Counted from the stretch's first letter, positions 1 to 10,645 are shown. The stretch: 64,000 bases of DNA from Muscardinus avellanarius (GCA_963383645.1 OY726564.1:108135540-108199539), one strand, 5' to 3'. The notes: a model not told the origin generated them from the letters alone. Translations and numbers: made by a program.

Positions 1-188
1 TTTACTTCATTAATTGGATCCTTTATCTCTTTTTGGCTCTCTCTGAGTTCTTTTCGAAGCACCTCTATTATTTCTACAGTTATTTTCCTGATTTGATCTT
101 CTAGAAATCTCTGATTTTCTGTTTTATCAGGTTCTGATGTTGTGGGGTTGTGCACATTCATTACTCCAGTGTTATTCCTCTTTCCCAT
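1..188 (-). CDS. L1 ORF1, N-terminal part, truncated by window edge
   Basis: Reading the minus strand from the ATG at 188-186 gives 62 codons without a stop, beginning MGKRNNTGVMNVHNPTTSEP and running into a charged, heptad-like stretch (around LEDQIRKITVEIIEVLRKEL). L1 ORF1 proteins usually start with MGK-like residues followed by a coiled coil. ORF1p is the RNA-binding trimeric chaperone of L1 retrotransposition. A second in-frame ATG lies at 161-159; I prefer the first because MGK matches the family start. Stops TAG and TAA lie upstream in frame. Whether the rest of ORF1 is intact lies outside the window. Confidence 0.7.
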   Translation of the reverse strand, partial: MGKRNNTGVMNVHNPTTSEPDKTENQRFLEDQIRKITVEIIEVLRKELRESQKEIKDPINEV

Positions 189-979
189 GATTTCGGAGGT
201 TTGTGCCTTCTCTGGGTTCTTCCCTTGGGTCACTATGGCTTCACTTAAGGTGCTCTGGATCTCGAGTCTGTATTATCTCAGACCCCACTACTCCTTTACT
301 GGGTTGTATCACAGAGTCTCCGACCCAGGGAGTCGATAGAGGCTGCTTTAAACTATGGGGGGTGCCAGGTTGCACGTTCTCCTATGGTGTGATATCTCTG
401 CCACCACCACTCCCTCACTGGGTCAAGTCCCAGGAGGTACAGTACTGGGATTTCTCCTCTGTGGCCCGCAATTTGACTCATTGTTCTTGAGTACGCAGAT
501 GTAGCTGTACTGGACTCGGTGAATTCACTGCTGCTGCCGCCGCCGGTGGCAATATGGCGCCTCTGCCACGCCCTCGGCCATGAGGCTGGCGTATTTTTTC
601 TTCTCTGGTTTTGATTTCCACTCTGAATCCCTGCAGCGTGTGCTGAGCTCAGCCACTGGGAGCTTTAAATGCTGTCTGCGCCGAAAGATCCCGCCTGGCT
701 GTTCCGCAGCGGCTCACCTGGCTTGCTGTAGCCGTCCGGTGAGTTCGCCGCTGCCGCCGGCAGTATGGCGCTGCTGCCGCGTCCTCGGGCGCGTGTGTCT
801 CCTCTGTGGCCCTGAGCTCTGTTCTCAGTCCGCTTTCTCTCTGGAGCCTGGTGGTTTTTTTTGTTTTTCTGGTGATGGTGTTTTCTGGCTATGAAAGGCG
901 CTCTTTTTGTGGTAATGGAGATTGGTTGTTAGCGGGACTCTTAAGCCCCGCTTTTCTCGATCGCCATCTTCCTGGAAGT
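189..979 (-). mobile_element. L1 5'UTR (5' end of a long L1)
   Basis: On the minus strand the element starts near 979 with an ACTTCCAGGAAGATGGCG-type 5' terminus. It continues through a GC-rich segment with GGCGCCATATTGCC motifs to the ORF1 start. The 5' start is homologous, base for base over long stretches, to the start of the L1 at 55,245, which supports both boundaries. The piece carries the presumptive internal promoter. This copy is 5' complete, so it is potentially full length beyond the window edge. Confidence 0.8.
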
Positions 980-1021
980 CCTCAAGATATATTATTATTT
1001 TCTTTTTGTTTTTTAAAAAAG

Positions 1022-1229
1022 TTTTTGGTGGTACTGTGGGTGGAACCCAGAGGCTTTCTACCTGTGGGCTACACTCCCAGACCTATTTTATATTTTATTT
1101 GGAAACGGGGTCTCACTAAGTTGCTGAGAGCCTCACTCAGTAGCTGAGGCTGGCTGTGAACCTGTGCGATCCTCCTGTCTCAGCCTCCCAAGCGCGAAGA
1201 TTATAAGCCTGTGCCACCACGTCCAGCTT
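1022..1229 (-). mobile_element. B1-dID/MEN-type SINE
   Basis: Minus-strand copy. Read on + it shows the complement of the ID-like tail (GTACTG, CTACACTCCCAGACC), an A-rich linker, then the 7SL-like head ending CCACCACGTCCAGC. This bipartite plan (head of about 120 bp, linker, tail of about 65 bp, A-rich 3' end) defines the dominant SINE in the window. It lies just upstream of the L1 5' end. Confidence 0.85.
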
Positions 1230-1472
1230 ATTGTATGTTTTGGAAGCCTCAATTTCATAAACATATAACTTTGGCCAATTGTTATAAAATTCAATGTAAT
1301 TCCAATCTAAATTATGGAAGAGGGCTTTGGGGTTTTTTGGAATTTGATAAGCTAATTTTAAAATATATATCTGCTGAAACAAGAAGGCAAGAACAGTTTG
1401 GAGGAAGATAAGAACAGTTTGGAGGAAGTGGGGCAGGTGTAATTGCCTTATAAGAAAATAAAATGTATTGTA

Positions 1473-1647
1473 AGATGGGCATGGTGGCACACGCCTGTAA
1501 TTCCAGTACTTGGGAGGCTGTGACAGGAAGATCCCAGGTTTGAGGCCAGAGTCAGCAACTTAGTGAGATACTGTTTCAAAATAAAAAAAATAATATAGGG
1601 TTGGGGATGTAGCTCAAGGTAGAATGCCCCTGGCTTCAATCTCTAGT

Positions 1648-1650
<3 letters not shown>
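1473..1650 (+). mobile_element. B1-dID-type SINE
   Basis: Plus-strand copy with GGGCATGGTGGCACACGCC head and GGGGATGTAGCTCAAGGTAG tail. Its 3' end has become the AC microsatellite that follows directly. Confidence 0.85.

Positions 1651-1694
<44 letters not shown>
1651..1694. repeat. (AC)n microsatellite
   Basis: About 21 AC units grown from the A-rich tail of the preceding SINE. Confidence 0.95.
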
Positions 1695-1696
<2 letters not shown>

Positions 1697-1955
1697 CACT
1701 ATAAAGCTATAGTAAATAACAATGTGGTGTTAGTTTAGGAACAGAGAAATTGACCCATAAAACAGAATGACGAGCCCATAAAAAGGCCATGAATTTATGT
1801 CAGTGCTGTCAGCGCAGACCATGCAGAATCAACACATGGTGCTGGGGCAATGGTTTATCTATAAAAGAACAATTAATTTTGACCTCTACTTTATACCATA
1901 TACCCCAAATCAATTCCAAGTGTAGTAAACACTTCAACATAAAAGGAAAAGCTAA

Positions 1956-2162
1956 GGCCAGGTGTGGTGGCCACACTTGTAATCCCCGCGCTTGGGAGGC
2001 GGAGACAGGAGGATTGCGCAGGTTCGAAGCCAGCCGCGCTGGTTTAAGAGACCCTGTTTCCAAATAAAAATATAAAAAAATAGGTCTGAGAGTGTAGCCC
2101 AGAGGTAAAAGGGTTTCCAGGAACCCCAGTACCACTAACAATAAATACATAAATAAATAAAT
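1956..2162 (+). mobile_element. SINE, short-head subfamily
   Basis: The head lacks the usual CTCAGCTACTTAGTGAGGC block and reads GGTTTAAGAGACCCTG instead. The tail reads GTAGCCCAGAGGT...AGGAACCCCAGTACC. Flanked by degenerate duplications AAAAGGAAAAGCTAA and AAAAGGCAAAGCTAT. The tail ends in (AAAT)n. Confidence 0.85.
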
Positions 2163-2268
2163 AATAAAAGGCAAAGCTATAAAACTTTTAGGAAATAATA
2201 AAGGGTAACATCTTCCTGATCTCTGGGTAGGGAAAGGTTTCTTGAACGTGACTTTAAGACACAAACCC

Positions 2269-2505
2269 AAGTCAGGCATGGTGGCGCATGCTTGTAATTC
2301 CAGCGTTTAGGAGGCTGAGACAGGAGGATCGCACAGGTTCAAAGCCAGCCTCAGCTACTTAGTGAGGCTCTCAGCAACTTAGTGAGACCCTGTTTCCAAA
2401 TAAAATATAAAATAGGTCCGGAGTATAACCTGGAGGTAGAAAAGCCCCTGGGTTCCACCCCCAGTACCACATACACTCACACACACACACACACACACAC
2501 ACAAA
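2269..2505 (+). mobile_element. SINE with (AC)n tail
   Basis: Head and ID-like tail present. Target-site duplication ACACAAACCC at 2259-2268 and 2506-2515 encloses the SINE and its AC-rich tail, so the microsatellite arose inside the inserted unit. Confidence 0.85.
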
Positions 2506-2837
2506 ACACAAACCCCAAATTAAAATATTAATATGTTTCATCACATTCAAAAAATCTTCTAGTCATTAAAGACATGCCACAAACCTGGAGAAAAAATTTG
2601 TAAAACATAACTTGTAGACAATTTATAATCAGAATATATGTATATTCTGGTTATAACCTTGTACATACATACATACCCACATATATATTTATATCTCCTG
2701 CAACGCAAATAAGAAACATAGCCCAATAGGAAAAAAAAAACCAGGCATTTCACAGAAGAAACCTGAATGTTCAATAAACATGGAGAGATGCTAACCTTAC
2801 TAGCAACCAAGAAACTGTAAATTAAAATCCTAAAGTA

Positions 2838-3018
2838 AGCCGGGCGTGGTGGTTCACGCTTGCAATCCCCGCGTTTGGGAGACTGAAACAGGAGGATCAC
2901 ACAGGTTCGAAGCCAGCCTCAGCAACTTAGTGAGACCCTGTTTCCAAATAAAATAGAAAAAAGGTCTGGGAGTAGAGCCCGGAGGTAGAAAGCCTCTGGG
3001 TTCCACCCCCAGTACCAC

Positions 3019-3052
<34 letters not shown>
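2838..3052 (+). mobile_element. SINE with long A tail
   Basis: Complete head (GCCGGGCGTGGTGG) and tail (GTAGAGCCCGGAGGTAG), ending in about 34 A's. The next SINE begins immediately after the A tail, which suggests insertion into the tail. Confidence 0.85.
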
Positions 3053-3053
<1 letters not shown>

Positions 3054-3330
3054 CCGGGCGTGGTGGCGCACGCTTGTAATCCCAGATTCAGGAGGCTGAG
3101 ACAGGAGGATCGCGGTTCGCGGACAGCCTCAGCTACTTAGTGAGGCCCTCTGCAACTCAGTGAGACTCTGTTTCAAAATAAAGAATAAAAAATAGGGCTG
3201 GGGGTGTAGCTTGGAGGTAGAATGCCCCTGGGTTCCATCTCCAGTTCCACAAAAATAAAAAGGGCTGGGGGTGTATCTCGGAGGTAGAATGCCCCTGGGT
3301 TCAATCCCCAATACCATACACACAAAATAA
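3053..3330 (+). mobile_element. SINE with a duplicated ID-like tail
   Basis: Normal head and first tail module (to about 3253), then AAAATAAAAA, then a second complete tail module with the same GGGCTGGGGGTGTA start. This gives the order head-tail-tail. Confidence 0.8.
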
Positions 3331-3477
3331 AAGGTTAGATTTTTCACTCCTTTAAGCTTTAGTTACTTTTGCAGGAAAGAAATAAGGACTGGGATTGCAC
3401 TGGCCATTTAATAAATGATCCCACTCTTCTTTATAAACTCCCTAGGGCTGTAAGCTGAAAGGTCTTTGCAGCTAGTA

Positions 3478-3575
3478 CCCTCATCTTCCAGATGAGAGCC
3501 TAGTAAGAGGCCGAGATACTCCTGCGAGGTGGTCAAGGTCACATGGCTGGTGGGAGACAGTGGACTCTGGGACAG
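3478..3575 (-). repeat. MIR fragment
   Basis: Contains CATCTTCCAGATGAG and AAGGTCACATGGCTGGT, the reverse complement of the MIR core region. Old and diverged. Confidence 0.6.
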
Positions 3576-3591
3576 GTTTACAATTATTATT

Positions 3592-4026
3592 ATCTGTGAT
3601 ACTGGGGATTAACTTGGGGGAATCCTACCTCCAAGCTACACTCACAACTCAGCCTTAATTTTATTTATTTTTATGTTTTTACAGTACTGGGGATGAAACC
3701 CAGGGGTATTCTATCTCCAAGCTATACCCAAGCCCTATTTTTTATTCTCTATTTAGAAACAAGGTCTCACTGAGTTGCAAAGGACCTCACTAAGTAGTTG
3801 AGGCTGGCTGCGAACCGCGATCCTCCTGTCTCAGCCTCCTGAATGTTAGGATTACAAGCGTGCGCCACCACGCCCGGCTTATTTTTATTTTGAAACAGGA
3901 TCTTGCTAGGTTGATGAGAATCTCATTATTTCCTGAGTCTGTCCTCAAACCTGTGATCCTTCTGTGTCAGCCTCCCAAGTACTGGGATTACAGGTCTGTA
4001 CCACACACAACACTCAGCTTAAAATA
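3592..4026 (-). mobile_element. Nested pair: old SINE interrupted by a younger SINE
   Basis: The old copy's tail (3592-3670) and head (3880-4026) are separated by a complete younger minus-strand SINE (about 3681-3878). Short TTATTTTTAT duplications flank the inner copy. The outer copy is more diverged, consistent with its age. Confidence 0.75.
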
Positions 4027-4039
4027 TTATTTTTAGGAC

Positions 4040-4640
4040 AGAAACTCAAAATAGGGTGTCCCTGAGGCTGTAAAAGGTCCGGGGAGCCAGCCGCTGGCGT
4101 TCAGCTCCCTCCGCGGAGCAAGATTAACAGCTGGTCACAGTTGGAGGCAACTGTCAGTTCTTGGAATTTTGAGCTTGCAAAAATCTTGCAGCTAATCATA
4201 TTAGGAAACGGCTGTTCCTCTTGGTCCCATCCATCACTCATCAGAAGGGGCCTGGGACCACCAGCTGTCACGTATTCCTAGCTAAGACAGAAAACGGGGT
4301 TGGGAGAGGGACAGAACCAATATCAACCTACAGCAAGCTGGCATTTGGAGGAAGAGTTCCCCAGGGGAGGTCGGCCTTGTCTTTTTAAAGAAAGGATAGG
4401 AAAGAAAGTGGAGGATATGGCAAAACAAGATAAAAAGGCCCCAATTGATCTCTCCAGGGGGAAAAATAGGACAGTACAAAAATATGATAATAGACTATCT
4501 CTGGAAGGATAAAGGAGGAGCTGGTAATTACCTCCCGGGAGGGTACAAGTGTTGAGGGTTTAGGTGTACTGCATAAGCTTTTGTGCCTTTGGGCGTTTGA
4601 GTTGCATGCAGAAGCTTTTGACGTTTTTTAAAAAATTACA
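4040..4640. other. Non-repetitive stretch, no gene recognised
   Basis: About 600 bp of unique-looking DNA. Both strands have open frames of about 65-70 codons around 4282-4512, but they resemble nothing known to me and are normal background length. Confidence 0.5.
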
Positions 4641-4665
4641 TTTTCAGAAAAAGAAAATAAGAGCC

Positions 4666-4862
4666 GGGTGTGATGGCACATGCTTGGAATCCCAGCATTC
4701 GAGAGGCTGAGACAGGGGGATCGTGGTTCACAGATAGCCTCAGCTACTTAGTGAGGCCCTCCACAACTTAGTGAGACCCTGTTTCAAAATAAAGAATAAA
4801 AAATAGGGCTAGTGGTATAGCTCAGAGGTAGAATGCCCCTGGGTTCCATCCCCCAAACCCAA
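4666..4862 (+). mobile_element. SINE
   Basis: Complete head and tail. Its A tail has become the (GAAAA)n tract that follows. Confidence 0.85.
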
Positions 4863-4929
4863 AGAGAAGAGAAAAGAAAAGAAAAGAAAAGAAAAGAAAA
4901 GAAAAGAAAAGAAAAGAAAAGAAAGAAAA
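4863..4929. repeat. (GAAAA)n microsatellite
   Basis: About 13 units of AGAAA/GAAAA. Confidence 0.95.
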
Positions 4930-4930
4930 G

Positions 4931-5074
4931 GAGCCAGGCATGGTGGCACACGCCTTTAATCCCAGTACTCAGGAACCGGAGACAGGAGGATCACAGGTTT
5001 GTGGCCAACCTCAGCAACTTAGCAAAACCCTTTGCAATTTAGTGAGACCCTGTTTCCAAAAAAGAAATAAAATA
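4931..5074 (+). mobile_element. SINE head half, tail separated
   Basis: Has the GAGCCAGGCATGGTGGC head and AAATAAAA linker but no tail before the next SINE head begins. The missing tail may be the fragment at 5430-5488, which would make this another nested insertion. Confidence 0.7.
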
Positions 5075-5277
5075 GTGCCAGGTGTGGTGGTGCACGCTTG
5101 TAATTCCAGTACTTGGGAGGCTGAGACAAGAGGATCATACAGCTTTGAAGCCAGCCTCAGCTACTGAGTGAGGTTCTCAGCAACTTAGTGAGACCCTGTT
5201 TCCAAATAAAATATAAAACAGATCTGGGAGTGTAGCCCGGAGGTAGAAAGTCCCTGGGTTCCACCCTCAGTACCACA
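5075..5277 (+). mobile_element. SINE
   Basis: Complete copy, followed by the purine tract. Confidence 0.85.
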
Positions 5278-5363
5278 ATGAAAGAAAGAAAGAGGGGGGG
5301 GAGAGAGAGAGAGAGAGAGAGAAGAGAGAAAAGAGAAAGAAAGAAGAAGAAAGAAAGAAAGAA

Positions 5364-5415
<52 letters not shown>

Positions 5416-5428
5416 AAAGAAAAAAAAT
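5278..5428. repeat. GA/GAAA-rich purine tract
   Basis: (GAAA)n with a G run and (GA)n segments, 150 bp of pure purine on the + strand. Grown from the preceding SINE tail. Confidence 0.95.
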
Positions 5429-5429
5429 A

Positions 5430-5500
5430 AGGCTGGGGGTATAGTTCAAAGGTAGAAGTCCTCTGAGTTCAATCCTCAGTACCACCAAAAAAAAAAAAAG
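5430..5500 (+). mobile_element. Isolated ID-like SINE tail
   Basis: GGCTGGGGGTATAGTTCAAAGGTAG followed by a poly-A run. Probably the displaced right half of the SINE at 4931. Confidence 0.65.
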
Positions 5501-5885
5501 AAAAAAAAAGAACAATGAAACAAAGAAAAAGGAAATAAAAATCTTCCTTAAGACTTTAGCAGTTTTAAAACAACCCTTGTGAAATGAGGGCCTGTACAGC
5601 TTGATAAAAATCCAGACCTGACTGGGGTCTTTTGCCGGGATTTGGAGACGGCCGGCCAAGGGTGTGCTGCCTGGGGTCCAGGGGACAGCTGGCTCCTCGT
5701 CTCCTCCAGGATTTCTTGTCTTCACTCCTAAATGCCTCTGAGACGGAATATCTCCTTTTATGGAGAAGGATTAAGTATAGGCAGAATCCTATTTAACAGC
5801 TATCTCTACACTGTCCACTCTAATGTAACAGAGTTTCTGTCCTGGCCCACAGCCCACACCAGCAGAGTTTGCTTGTACTTATTTG
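5501..5885. other. Unique stretch, no gene recognised
   Basis: No repeat family or coding signal recognised. Confidence 0.5.
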
Positions 5886-5889
5886 TTGT

Positions 5890-5967
<78 letters not shown>

Positions 5968-5975
5968 TCTTCTCT
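5890..5975. repeat. (CT)n microsatellite
   Basis: About 40 CT units with minor interruptions. Open frames here are poly-Ser-Leu artefacts. Confidence 0.95.
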
Positions 5976-6194
5976 CTATTATACTTTCTCCTTAAAAATC
6001 GCATACATGTGTGTGCTATACACATATGTATATACAAACATACATATAGCATTTTCAGGAAAAAATTTTCTAAGACATAGCATTATAGGGAATTGGCTCT
6101 GTCAGAGGGTGAGCCAAATAGGATATGAAGTAACTGATGTAGGACTAGGATGTAGCCACAGAGATGGGTGTGCACAGAGTGGAAAAACAGAGTT

Positions 6195-6415
6195 CAGAGG
6201 CAGCATAATATAACAATGTAAGGCACAGTCTCTGGGGCCAGGCTACCTGCAAACCTCAGCCTTGCCACTTAATGAAGCATACGATTTTTACTAGGTAACT
6301 CATCAATGTTTTTGTGACTCAATGTTGCCATCTGTAAAAGCAGGCTAATAATAGCACAAACGCCAAAGGTTTATCATAATGATTAAGTTGGTTAATACTT
6401 AAGACATTTGGAAAA
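6195..6415 (+). repeat. MIR
   Basis: Shows the MIR order: CTCTGGGGCCAGGCTACCTG, GCCACTTA, the CTCAATGTTGCCATCTGTAAA core, then AATAATAGCAC. Near full length and old. Confidence 0.75.
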
Positions 6416-6612
6416 GGCTGGGTGTGGTGGTGCATGCCTGTAATCCTAGTACTTAGGAGGCTGAGACAGGAGGATCACAGGTTCAAGGCCAGTGTCAGCA
6501 ATTTACGGGGACCCTCAGCAACTTAGCAAGGCCCTGTTTCAAAATAAAAAATAAAAAAGGGCTGAGGATGTGGCTCGGAGGTACAATGCCCCTGGGCTCA
6601 TCCTAAAAAGAA
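6416..6612 (+). mobile_element. SINE
   Basis: Complete copy inserted at the end of the MIR. Followed by a (GAAA)n purine tract at 6613-6680. Confidence 0.85.
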
Positions 6613-6680
6613 ATAAGAATGAAAGAAAGAGAGAAAGAAAGAAAGGAAAAGAAAGAAAGAAAGTAAGTAAGAAAGTAAAA
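6613..6680. repeat. (GAAA)n/(GTAA)n purine-rich tail
   Basis: Imperfect tetranucleotide tract extending the SINE tail. Confidence 0.9.
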
Positions 6681-7030
6681 AAGAGATGTTTGTAATAGTG
6701 TTTGGCCACATGGTAAGAAGTACCATACATAAATATTAGCTATTATCCTTCTGCAGAGAAAAACTTGGCAGTGTGGACCATACTGCAATTCCCCATGCAT
6801 GAGGATATATTTTACTAGGGTCTCATAACAGCCTGGGAAAACAGTCTTCAAGGCAGTCCTCTCCCTCTCTCTTAATTCCATACTCAGGCAATTGTCCTGA
6901 TTATCAATCCAGTTTTCCAAATATCTGGACTCTGAATGGGATACAGGTTACGGGTCTCCTGCCAGAAAGGGTCATCTCCATTTAAAAAGAAATGCATTGA
7001 TATTGTGACTTACACATCCAACTCTTGTAT
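6681..7030. other. Unique stretch, nothing recognised
   Basis: No repeat or gene signal seen. Confidence 0.5.
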
Positions 7031-7033
7031 CTT

Positions 7034-7223
7034 TTTTGAGGTACTGGGGATTGAACCCAGGAGCTACACCCCCAGCCCTTTTTTATGCTTTGTTTTGAAA
7101 CTGGGTCTCACTAGGTTGCTAAGAGTTTCGCTAAATTACTGAGGCTGATATTGAACCTGTAATCCTCCTGTCTCAGCCTCCCAAGCACTGGGATTACAGG
7201 CACGCACTGTCACGCCCAGCTTA
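7034..7223 (-). mobile_element. SINE
   Basis: Complete minus-strand copy, tail to head, ending CACGCCCAGCTTA. Confidence 0.85.
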
Positions 7224-7545
7224 AAATCCTGCCCAACTGAGGTCCAAACCAGACCTTGGTGCTAGAGAACGTGTCACCCATGGGGGCTCAGGGGCACTCC
7301 AATGTGTTCTTTTCCAGGCAAGAACCCTGATGCTGTCATCTCAAGTGGTCACTTTGCTTAGTAAGTGCTATTTGATGCGATATTTCAAGGGTACGGTAAT
7401 TATACACTTGAAAATTCAGTTTAAGTTCATGAAAGGGATTGGTGGTCCTTTTGAAAGCTAAAGCAGAAGCCAAAAGGACCCTGAGCCTTCTGATGGGGAA
7501 GGAGCAGGCTACAAGTCTATTCTTTTGGGGGGATTCTTTTTTCCT
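7224..7545. other. Unique stretch, nothing recognised
   Basis: No repeat or gene signal seen. Confidence 0.5.
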
Positions 7546-7549
7546 TTTT

Positions 7550-7685
7550 TCTTTTTGGTACTAAGGATTGGATTCACCCTACACCCCGTTCAGTTTTTTA
7601 TTTTATTTTTTATTTAATTTTTTGTGTGGGTCTAGGGATAGAACTCAAGGGCATTCAACCTCCAAGCTACACCCCCTGCCCTATT

Positions 7686-7716
<31 letters not shown>

Positions 7717-8157
7717 TTGGTGCTACTGGGGATGAAACCCTTCTACCTCCGGGCTACACTCCCAGACCTAATTTTATATTTTATTTGGAAACAGGGTCTC
7801 TTAAGCCAGAGAGGCTGGCTTTGAACCTGTGCGATCCTCCTGTCTCCACCTCCCAAGTGCGGGGATTATAAGCGTGTGCCACCAGGCCCAACTTTATTCT
7901 TTTTTAAAAATTTGAAACAGGGTCTCACTAAGTTGCAGAGGGCCTAACTAAATAAGCCTTTCTGCCAACCGCGATCCTCTGGTCTCAGCCTCTTGAATGC
8001 TGGGGTTACAAGAGTGCGCTACCACACCCAGCTCAGTTTTTATTTTGAACCAGGGTTTTACTAAGTTGCTGACGCTAGCCTTGAACCTGCGATCCTCTTG
8101 TTTTAGGAGGAGGATCACAATTACTGGGGTTACAAGCATGTGCACCCATGCCTGGTA
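7550..8157 (-). mobile_element. Triple-nested SINE cluster
   Basis: Three minus-strand SINEs sit inside one another. The outer has its tail at about 7550-7600 and head at about 8035-8155. The middle has its tail at about 7624-7685 and head at about 7905-8033. The inner, at about 7720-7893, is a complete short-head copy with (TTTA)n. All interruptions fall in the A-rich linker or T-rich ends, the preferred L1-endonuclease target type. Confidence 0.75.
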
Positions 8158-8453
8158 AAAGTATATTTTAAAATACGCTTTTCTTCTTCAAGCTCCTAGG
8201 TATTTAGCATTTGTATGTTCAGAAACAACTTGTGAAAATAGGCAGCTTTCTGGTGAGAACTGTTGGAACTGGTATGCTCCAAATCCCAGTACAGTGTCAA
8301 GTGAGGACATAATATCACATTCTAATCTTGCTTAGAGGAGGCCCCCCAGAACCTGCACTGGTCGGTCTCCATGCAAAATAGCAGGTTCTGTTCTGACAAC
8401 CTGGGAAGAGCATCCTTGACAAACTGAAGTTTGTCCAAAGAAAGCAACTGTGG

Positions 8454-8695
8454 CCGGGCGTGGTGGCTCACACTTGTAATCCCAGCATTTGGGAGGCTGA
8501 GATAGGAGGATCAAGGTTCAAGGACAGCCTCAGCTACTTAGTGAGGCCCTCTGCAACTCAGTGAGACCCTGTTTCAAAATAAAGAATAAAAAATGGGCAG
8601 GGGGTGTGGCTCGGAGGTCAGATGCCTCTGGGTTCCATCCCCAGAGCCAAAAAAAAAAAAAAAAAAAAAGAAAGAAAGAAAGAAAGAAAGAAAGA
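8454..8695 (+). mobile_element. SINE with (GAAA)n tail
   Basis: Complete copy enclosed by the duplication AACTGTGG (8446-8453, 8696-8703). The poly-A and GAAA repeats lie inside the inserted unit. Confidence 0.85.
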
Positions 8696-8703
8696 AACTG
8701 TGG

Positions 8704-10215
8704 AAAAGAGCCATTTCTCATGTATTAGGACATTTGAAGTTGAAAATAACAAAACACTAGAACCAAACAGCTCCAACCAAAATAATGTGTTGTTTTGCAA
8801 CTGAGATCACATAAATTTGAAGCAGAAGTATCTTCAAGCAAGGTGTTTCTGAAGTTCATATGATATAACAAGGGCCCATAATTTCTCTCCGTCTCTCCAA
8901 CAGCTGTTTGGATATTGATGCTGCCAGGTAGACTCTTTCTTTCATGGTCTAAGATAAATGTCAACAGTTTCCAAGGGTCCATGCATCTTCCTGCTCATCC
9001 CACACCTTTTTCTAGCAGAAGTCCTGAGATTTGATCTGGCTGGATTAGCTTAGATCAAGCCATCACCATGGCCAGAAAAAAGAAATGTTAACGTAGGCCA
9101 GGTACCCCACTCTTGGTTCACCAACAGGGAGTCCCTCCTGGAAATCAGAGCTACTGAGAAAAGGGAGGAAATGGAAACAGCACAGGCATGGTTTTCATTT
9201 TATGAGGACTATTAAAAAAATAATAAGAGCCCTTAGCTTGAAGAAGAGCAGACAGAAAAAGGACAATGTAATTGTATTTGAAGATTTGAAAGTGTCATTT
9301 GGAGGAAGCATTAAGTTTATTCTGTGTAATTCTAGTAGTACTGGTCGTTGAAGCTTATAAAGAGGCAGATTTTTAATAAATTTAGGCAATTCATCCACAG
9401 AGAGAAAAGTCACAGTCAGCCATAACAGAAGGGTATAAAATTAAATTTAAAAATCTTCCTCTTTTCCTTTCTTTCTGTGGGTGGTTCTCACCTCTCTCCA
9501 TCTCTGTTCTCCAGAGAAAACCTCTACGAACTGTTTAATTAAAATCTGCAGAGCTACCCATAAGGACTTGGCTGTACCTTAAAGAATTAAGTCCCATCTC
9601 TTCAAGCAGGGTATCTTAAGGAGAATTTCTACTGCAGATGGGACATGAGCTAAGCAACTGTAAAATTCCAGTACTCCGTGTTTGAAGCGGAATGACTTCA
9701 GGTGGGAGTCTGGGAGGTACTTATAAAAGGGTGAGCAGAGTTTGAGGTATTTAACAGCAAGTGCTGTTTACTAATAGAACAAAAGAACTGCGAAAATCCC
9801 TTTTCCTTAAACCAGAGTAATGGTGGCAGATGGGGAATGTAGCCAGGTATATGCGATTGGAATTTGGATGTGGAACTGAAGCCAGCCCAGGCGGAGCACA
9901 GAGCAGAGCCACAGGCAGGGAACAGCGTCCACAGATGCCCGGCCCTCACCTGCTGGAGGCTGCTTTGATGGAGTGCTCCTTGGGGTCTTCTGTTTCCAGG
10001 GGAGTGATCAGACTCACCCCTCTCTGTTCTGATCTAACCTCCTTAGTCTCACAGTTGTTCCCGCTTAATTTATCCTGACATGTCAATGAAATAATTACTT
10101 TTATGTAAATTTCCAGTGTGGTCACAATCACAAACAAAATATCTTATAATTTCTCTTTCAGAGGGTCTGTGAAAAGACCCTTAAAATCATAAGGAGATTA
10201 TACGATGCTGAAAAA
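8704..10215. other. 1.5-kb unique region, no gene recognised
   Basis: The largest SINE-free interval of the first 10 kb. Scattered open frames of 60-85 codons on both strands show no domain I know. It could hold untranslated or regulatory sequence, but nothing in it identifies one. Confidence 0.5.
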
Positions 10216-10218
10216 GAA

Positions 10219-10262
10219 CTGTGTGTGTGTGTGTGTGTGTGTGTGAGTGTGTGTGTGTGTAT
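10219..10262. repeat. (GT)n microsatellite
   Basis: About 21 units, at the 3' (tail) side of the adjoining minus-strand SINE. Confidence 0.95.
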
Positions 10263-10427
10263 GTACACGTACTGGGGATTAAACACAGGGACTGAGTTAT
10301 ACCCTCAGTCATATTTTATTTTTTGTTTTGAAACAGGGTCTCACTAAATTGCTGAGGCTGGCCTCAAAACTGGAACCCTCCTGTCTCCGCCTCCCAAGTA
10401 CTAGGCATGTAACACTGTGCCTGGCAA
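10263..10427 (-). mobile_element. SINE
   Basis: Complete but diverged minus-strand copy. Confidence 0.8.
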
Positions 10428-10449
10428 TTCAGAAACTCTTGAAATAAAC

Positions 10450-10645
10450 AACATGTATTGAGCATTTATTTGACATGCTGCCTAGCATTCAACACATCTC
10501 CTTTAATGAAAGTGTCAGAGCACTCCACGAAGTGGAGATCATCTTCATTTTATAAAAATTAGATCAGCTCACCACTGCACAGCTAGAAAGTAGCAGAACC
10601 AGAATCGGGGGCCAGCTGTCGCCGAGCAGACCCACGCCCTTGCAC
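10450..10645 (-). repeat. MIR
   Basis: ATTGAGCATTTATTTGACAT followed by an ATCTTCATTTTATAAA segment and CACTGCACAGCTAGAAAGT, the reverse complement of a long MIR copy. Confidence 0.7.

Noticed and set aside
5869..6213. Ser/Leu-rich 114-codon frame
   Set aside because: Translation of a CT microsatellite.
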